DNA from: a virus | Length of the DNA stretch: 23,084 nt | Strand: one strand, 5' to 3' | Virus record (IMG/VR): IMGVR_UViG_3300032224_000629 | Location: 1 to 23,084 of that record | Part shown: piece by piece, positions 20,469 through 23,084 of the stretch | Position numbering within the stretch: the stretch's first letter is position 1 | Layout: each line of letters starts with the position of its first letter | Position numbers and translations under genes: made by a program | The notes under the pieces: model-generated | Databases searched by the model: none | Told to the model about the DNA's origin: nothing | The model's input: only the letters and a program-made list of their open reading frames with translations

Positions 20469-20617
20469 GATACCTCCGCATTCAATTCGACAATGCCTTG
20501 CTCGATAAATGAATCGTCAATGTCCCAAATCTCGCAACGCTCGTTATCCACAAAAACAGTTACTTGGTAGGACGGATCAAACCTACGCAATTCTTGGATG
20601 ATTTCACCAACTGTCAT
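20465..20617 (-). CDS. Small phage protein, 50 residues (MTVGEIIxELRRFDP type)
   Basis: It begins MTVGEIIQELRRFDPSYQVT and continues VFVDNERCEIWDIDDSFIEQ. The (K/T)VGELIxxLxxxDPxxxVxV start is a widespread small phage/bacterial module (helix, strand, strand) of unknown function. It is coupled by ATGA on both sides. CGGAGGATGTC precedes the ATG. Confidence 0.75.
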   Translation of the reverse strand: MTVGEIIQELRRFDPSYQVTVFVDNERCEIWDIDDSFIEQGIVELNAEVS

Positions 20618-20814
20618 GACATCCTCCGCACCCAATGATCACCAGACTCTTGAAATTGTGCGTACTCACCAATTTGAAGAAGACTAATTTTTGTTGCATC
20701 AATAAAACTGTAACCACGATCTTCATTGAAAAAATGTAAATCATGGTATTCAAGAATGGATTTACCATCCATGTTGCGATATCCATCGCCCCAAAAACAT
20801 TCAAACTGTTTCAT
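20614..20814 (-). CDS. Hypothetical phage protein, 66 residues
   Basis: It starts MKQFECFWGDGYRNMDGKSI and includes FFNEDRGYSFIDATKISLLQ, with an aromatic-rich N terminus. The segment GY(S/T)xxD...I..L..G(E/D)xxQF...GDHxVxR(L/M) resembles small phage proteins in early clusters. Function unknown. It is coupled by ATGA to the next gene. Confidence 0.65.
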   Translation of the reverse strand: MKQFECFWGDGYRNMDGKSILEYHDLHFFNEDRGYSFIDATKISLLQIGEYAQFQESGDHWVRRMS

Positions 20815-20974
20815 CGCTCAATACCTCCATATGTTCGCTGATAATGTTGCGATTATGATTTCTAAAACAATGCTTAAGTACTTCTACAAGCAAATTCTTT
20901 TCTAAAGCTTGCAAATAATCGTCCGACACTTCGAGTGTCATAGATATATCAATTTTGACTTTATTTTTTGCCAT
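20801..20974 (-). CDS. Small protein, 57 residues
   Basis: The start is ATG 20974, with GGGAGTTGAG upstream. The product begins MAKNKVKIDISMTLEVSDDY and continues as a helix (LQALEKNLLVEVLKHCF). It has the strand-helix layout of the KxVxIxxxxxLxVxxxxxxxL family of short phage proteins. It is preceded by a palindrome and a hairpin (20996-21037), which may control it. Overlap of 14 bases with the next gene. Confidence 0.65.
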   Translation of the reverse strand: MAKNKVKIDISMTLEVSDDYLQALEKNLLVEVLKHCFRNHNRNIISEHMEVLSDETV

Positions 20975-20995
20975 CTCAACTCCCTGTAAATGTTT

Positions 20996-21009
20996 GATCA
21001 ATATTGATC
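20996..21009. repeat. 14-bp perfect palindrome
   Basis: GATCAATATTGATC is its own reverse complement, 22 bases upstream of the ATG at 20974. It overlaps the region where a promoter or ribosome site control would act. It is a probable operator. Confidence 0.6.
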
Positions 21010-21010
21010 C

Positions 21011-21037
21011 AGTAATGCACTCACAGAATGCATTACT
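21011..21037 (-). repeat. 9-bp stem-loop in the gap before the 20974 gene
   Basis: AGTAATGCA (21011-21019) and TGCATTACT (21029-21037) are perfect arms with a 9-base loop, just after the stop of the 21046-21510 gene. There is no T-run, so a terminator role is weak. It may be an RNA processing or protein site. Confidence 0.6.
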
Positions 21038-21045
21038 AGGCAACA

Positions 21046-21510
21046 TTAAACAAGCTCGTACTTACCCTTACCGAATGTCTTATCTAAATGTGCGACTGCT
21101 AAATCCATGTCGTGCGTTGTGATGGTGCGGAATGCATTCTCACTATCAGTCAACAAGCGAAATAGAATGCCCTTTTTACGATGCTTAGACATCTCATACT
21201 CTTCTACCAGTATGCCGATGGCAGTATCAGTATCGTGATCAAACCATTCTGTGCCGTTGATCGCACCAAAATCAGATTTCCATTGACCTAATGATTTGAC
21301 ATACTTATTCCAAACAATGGCGGATGGTGACTCATCCCATCCATACTGCCCACCCATAAATTTAAGATCATAGAATTTCATGTCTATGCATCCACCATTG
21401 CCATCGTTGTGGACATAAGCGAATTTCTTTTTATCCAAATACAAATTGAATTGATATCCGCCACCATCATCGGTATTCCAAGTTTTAAAACCTTTAATTT
21501 GAAAATTCAT
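21046..21510 (-). CDS. Hypothetical phage protein, 154 residues
   Basis: The start is ATG 21510 with GGGAGGTAG upstream, in an ATGA overlap. The product begins MNFQIKGFKTWNTDDGGGYQ, then FNLYLDKKKFAYVHNDGNGG and CIDMKFYD. The beta-rich start with (A/V)xVxNDGxGGCxxxxxxD is a recurrent module in small proteins of phages and plasmids. The C-terminal half is helical and charged. Role unknown. Confidence 0.7.
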   Translation of the reverse strand: MNFQIKGFKTWNTDDGGGYQFNLYLDKKKFAYVHNDGNGGCIDMKFYDLKFMGGQYGWDESPSAIVWNKYVKSLGQWKSDFGAINGTEWFDHDTDTAIGILVEEYEMSKHRKKGILFRLLTDSENAFRTITTHDMDLAVAHLDKTFGKGKYELV

Positions 21511-21779
21511 GCTACCTCCCAAGTGTTGATCCAAATACGATGCTCATCTGCAAAATCATACAATGCTGACAATTGATAATCGATCTCTTCAGTCGACTCA
21601 CAATATTTTAATTCGTCAATTGCATCTACTACTGAATACTCATCCTCAAACAAGCTTGGATGTGAATCCATAAAACTGGTAAAGCGTTGATAAATTTCCA
21701 TTGCAGTTGTTTCAATGGGTTGATCTTCAACATTCTCAAAAATATCTGAGAGATTGATTTGATATTTCCAATTTGCCAT
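21507..21779 (-). CDS. Hypothetical phage protein, 90 residues (WKYQINLSDIF type)
   Basis: It starts MANWKYQINLSDIFENVEDQ, with a helical acidic remainder (VVDAIDELKYCESTEEIDYQ). The opening W-K-Y-x-(I/L)-x-L-(S/D)-D-(I/V)-(F/W) recurs in aquatic phage early regions. Function unknown. CGGAGG precedes the ATG. It heads the unit behind the hairpin 21817-21842 and the AGGGGTATACCC element. Confidence 0.7.
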   Translation of the reverse strand: MANWKYQINLSDIFENVEDQPIETTAMEIYQRFTSFMDSHPSLFEDEYSVVDAIDELKYCESTEEIDYQLSALYDFADEHRIWINTWEVA

Positions 21780-21816
21780 AAAACCTCCGTTGTTAAATTA
21801 AACTACTGACTCCAAC

Positions 21817-21842
21817 AAAAACCACTCTATAGAATGGTTTTT
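21817..21842 (-). terminator. Near-perfect 26-bp palindrome, probable terminator
   Basis: AAAAACCA-C-TCTATAGA-A-TGGTTTTT is palindromic except one mismatched pair. On the minus strand it ends in TTTTT, 60 bases beyond the stop of the gene at 21902-22075. It could also act as a protein binding site. Confidence 0.6.
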
Positions 21843-21847
21843 AGTAG

Positions 21848-21868
21848 GTCAATAGGGGTATACCCTAA
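21848..21868. promoter_or_regulatory. AGGGGTATACCCT element upstream of the 21779 gene
   Basis: It contains GGGTATACCC, a perfect 10-bp palindrome, within TCAATAGGGGTATACCCTAA. It matches the reverse complement of 20084-20104 at 20 of 21 bases. It lies in the 122-base gap before the gene at 21507-21779. Confidence 0.6.
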
Positions 21869-21901
21869 TCCTGGCCGTGGTATAAAAACAACACTATCAG
21901 G

Positions 21902-22075
21902 CTAGGGGTTGATTAAACCCTCATCCAGTAATTGCTTGAGGGTACGACCAAAAAACCCTTGCAATCCGTAACCTATGCGAGTGTCATGCAAGTACTGCCA
22001 TGCCTCCAGTACTTGCTCTTCTGAGTCGCACTCAATAAAACCCTCTGCTATTCCTACTGCCGTATAGTTATCCAT
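21902..22075 (-). CDS. Conserved small phage protein (AWQYLHDTxxxYGLQGFFGR)
   Basis: The start is ATG 22075, two bases after the previous stop. The product begins MDNYTAVGIAEGFIECDSEE and contains EAWQYLHDTRIGYGLQGFFG. I recognise this as a very widespread short phage protein, usually (A)WQxLxDTGxxWxLQGxFGRxAxxLIxxG. It is probably a helical bundle of unknown role. It precedes a hairpin and is the last gene of the first short unit. Confidence 0.8.
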   Translation of the reverse strand: MDNYTAVGIAEGFIECDSEEQVLEAWQYLHDTRIGYGLQGFFGRTLKQLLDEGLINP

Positions 22076-22076
22076 A

Positions 22077-22301
22077 TTAATTTGCCTTTGCGTAGTTAAG
22101 TAATTGCTTGATGTAGTCAATATAAGATTTTTGAAAACTGGCATTGCCTTGCCATGCCACCACTACAGTACCCGATTTTTTAACACCTAAAAACCTACCT
22201 AAGTTTTTAGTATCGCCTCCAAAAACCCATTGCCCAGTTTGTAACTGAGCAATGGATTTATCAGATAACTTCCAAATATCTAAAGCTTTCTGATATTGCA
22301 T
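22077..22301 (-). CDS. Hypothetical phage protein, 74 residues
   Basis: It starts MQYQKALDIWKLSDKSIAQL and continues QTGQWVFGGDTKNLGRFLGV, followed by KKSGTVVVAWQGNA. The GQWV...G..GRFLGV(K)...G(S/T)VVVAWQGNA pattern resembles small SH3-like beta-barrel proteins of phages and plasmids. Function unknown. It ends two bases before the next ATG. Confidence 0.7.
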   Translation of the reverse strand: MQYQKALDIWKLSDKSIAQLQTGQWVFGGDTKNLGRFLGVKKSGTVVVAWQGNASFQKSYIDYIKQLLNYAKAN

Positions 22302-22303
22302 AA

Positions 22304-22630
22304 TTATTCCCCTTTCTCATAATCATATGGTGTCCACCAACACCAACTACCCCATCCAATTGCATAATATTTTTGCCCATCAATAATGGAAGGTTCAAAT
22401 ATATCTATATCTTCGGGATCTTGATTAGGATCATAAACATAGACATCCTTTTCAGCATCATATGTCAAAAATCCATCGGTAAATAATTCAAGAATTTTCT
22501 TAGCATTTTCGGAAGTGAAATAAGGACATTCCCATCCATTCCAAGATTTTCCGAAGGTCATACCATCTACTGCTTGATCATCTTCAAAAAAATCAAGCTT
22601 AAATTTTGCGGGTTTAAATTCGTGGATCAT
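22304..22630 (-). CDS. Hypothetical phage protein, 108 residues
   Basis: It starts MIHEFKPAKFKLDFFEDDQA. It contains KSWNGWECPYFTSENAKKIL (28-47), then VYDPNQDPEDIDIFEPSIID and GWGSWCWW. The NGW(E/A)CPYFT...(D)G..YxIGxGSWxW pattern is shared with small proteins in phages, plasmids and bacterial accessory regions. Role unknown. Acidic. Confidence 0.75.
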   Translation of the reverse strand: MIHEFKPAKFKLDFFEDDQAVDGMTFGKSWNGWECPYFTSENAKKILELFTDGFLTYDAEKDVYVYDPNQDPEDIDIFEPSIIDGQKYYAIGWGSWCWWTPYDYEKGE

Positions 22631-22632
22631 AA

Positions 22633-22869
22633 TTAATTGCCTTTCATTAAGTTTTTTAATTCTTGCTTTAATACTTTGGCATCATTGCCTCTAAATGTTG
22701 ACGCATTCGCTAAAAAATACATAATGACACTTCTAGCATCGTCATACATATATTTTGAATTGATGTTATCTAATTGTGTCATTGCATCTAAATAGGGTTT
22801 AGCACCAAAATATGGTTTTGCCCAAACCCGTTTGATATCGTAAGCAATACTGGAAATTGATCGTTGCAT
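22633..22869 (-). CDS. Conserved small protein (YFGAKPYLDAM...YFLANAxTxRG)
   Basis: This 78-residue protein contains WAKPYFGAKPYLDAMTQLDN and VIMYFLANASTFRG...KQELK. I recognise it as a short conserved protein found in many phages, plasmids and actinobacterial accessory genomes, with no known function. It is helical. It is the first gene of the right-hand region, behind the long leader at 22870-23084. GGAGAATAAATT precedes the ATG. Confidence 0.8.
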   Translation of the reverse strand: MQRSISSIAYDIKRVWAKPYFGAKPYLDAMTQLDNINSKYMYDDARSVIMYFLANASTFRGNDAKVLKQELKNLMKGN

Positions 22870-22938
22870 AATTTATTCTCCAAATAATAGGCACAATTGC
22901 CCTATCACTATCTTATAGGAATGGTATAAAATTCATAT

Positions 22939-22960
22939 TAGGGGAAACCCTTACAGGGTA
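22939..22960. promoter_or_regulatory. Degenerate AGGGG...ACCCT element with stem
   Basis: TAGGGGAAACCCTTA (22939-22953) is a shorter relative of the motif at 20084-20104 and 21848-21868. It overlaps ACCCT-TAC-AGGGT (22947-22959), as the copy at 20067-20104 also overlaps a second inverted repeat. Confidence 0.45.
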
Positions 22961-22974
22961 CGCAAAAATACCAT

Positions 22975-22991
22975 TTGAGAATAATTCTCAA
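22975..22991. promoter_or_regulatory. 17-bp perfect palindrome resembling a Fur box
   Basis: TTGAGAAT-A-ATTCTCAA is perfectly symmetric around one base. Its inner 7-1-7 TGAGAATnATTCTCA matches the well-known Fur-box core pattern TGATAATnATTATCA at 6 of 7 positions per arm. It lies about 105 bases upstream of the first gene of the small-gene region. Binding by Fur or by a phage repressor cannot be told apart by sequence. Confidence 0.45.
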
Positions 22992-23005
22992 TAACCTATA
23001 CCCCT

Positions 23006-23037
23006 AAAAACGCTTAAAACGATCATAGAGCGGTTTT
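23006..23037 (-). terminator. Terminator-like hairpin at the right edge
   Basis: On the minus strand AAAACCGCT (23037-23029) pairs with AGCGTTTTT (23014-23006), with one bulged C and a 14-base loop, ending in a T-run. It may end a minus-strand transcript arriving from beyond the window. Confidence 0.5.
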
Positions 23038-23084
23038 AGTGGTTTTGCTTACAAGTGTATTGGAGGGTATGCGATCGCTCAACT

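Larger units (their letters stand above)
22870..23084. promoter_or_regulatory. 215-base leader of the small-gene region
   Basis: No reading frame of useful size. In the direction of transcription it holds a terminator-like hairpin (23037-23006), an AGGGGTATAGG half-motif (23006-22995), a 17-bp palindrome (22991-22975), an ACCCT/AGGGT stem (22959-22947) and an outer 8-bp inverted repeat, AATGGTAT/ATACCATT (22920-22927 and 22968-22975). The minus-strand TATAAG near 22910-22915 could be a -10. Confidence 0.5.

Noticed and set aside
23074-23081. GCGATCGC octamer, the cyanobacterial HIP1 repeat
   Set aside because: I saw a single copy in 23 kb (position approximate to a few bases). HIP1-rich genomes carry it roughly every kilobase, so it says nothing about host.

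Overview
The window looks like the replication and early region of a tailed double-stranded DNA bacteriophage, or a prophage or environmental phage contig. All 54 genes I support lie on the minus strand. They are densely packed, mostly with 4-base ATGA stop/start overlaps, and most encode proteins under 130 residues. The recognisable genes form a phage DNA-metabolism set: family A DNA polymerase, class II ribonucleotide reductase, DUF2815 ssDNA-binding protein, DUF2800 Cas4-like nuclease, prim-pol/D5-type primase-helicase, SNF2 helicase, VRR-NUC nuclease, endonuclease VII-like protein, DUF3310, orphan C5 cytosine methyltransferase and a phage sigma factor. There are no rRNA or tRNA genes, CRISPR arrays, insertion sequences or identified virion structural genes. 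I cannot name the host. Gram-negative-style GGAGG ribosome sites and a Fur-box-like palindrome at the right end fit an aquatic proteobacterium but do not prove it.

Layout, in the direction of transcription (right to left). (1) 22870-23084 is a gene-free leader with a terminator-like hairpin, AGGGG...CCC motifs and a 17-bp perfect palindrome. (2) 14388-22869 is an early-type region of about 30 small genes plus a zinc-ribbon protein, an exported protein, a sigma factor lacking region 4, a DNA methyltransferase, a very basic protein and a tiny membrane protein. It ends at a UUCG-loop terminator (14369-14384). (3) 14044-14387 is gene-free, AT-rich and full of repeats, and is a candidate replication origin. 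(4) 6179-14043 is one unbroken replication operon: primase-helicase, acidic small protein, HExxH protein, VRR-NUC, endonuclease VII-like protein, SNF2 helicase, acyl carrier protein, ketoacyl-ACP synthase, then small genes including DUF3310. (5) 4988-6070 is a four-gene unit ending with a small-terminase-like gene and a strong hairpin. (6) 3038-4884 holds the DUF2800 nuclease, a 47-residue membrane protein and the ssDNA-binding protein, closed by a terminator. (7) 1-2952 holds the ribonucleotide reductase and the N-terminal third or more of the DNA polymerase, which runs off the left edge.

Three observations stand out. First, an adjacent acyl carrier protein and ketoacyl synthase with intact catalytic residues sit translationally coupled inside the replication operon. 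Second, an identical 13-bp element (TTTGCATAAGTAG on the minus strand) occurs exactly three times, each at the head of one of units 4, 5 and 6. With the region-4-less sigma factor, this suggests a phage-specific promoter class without a -35 element. Third, a different element (TAGGGGTWTACCCTAA) marks the heads of transcription units in the right-hand small-gene region. Two unusually long out-of-frame gene overlaps (200 and 350 bases) lie within the replication operon.
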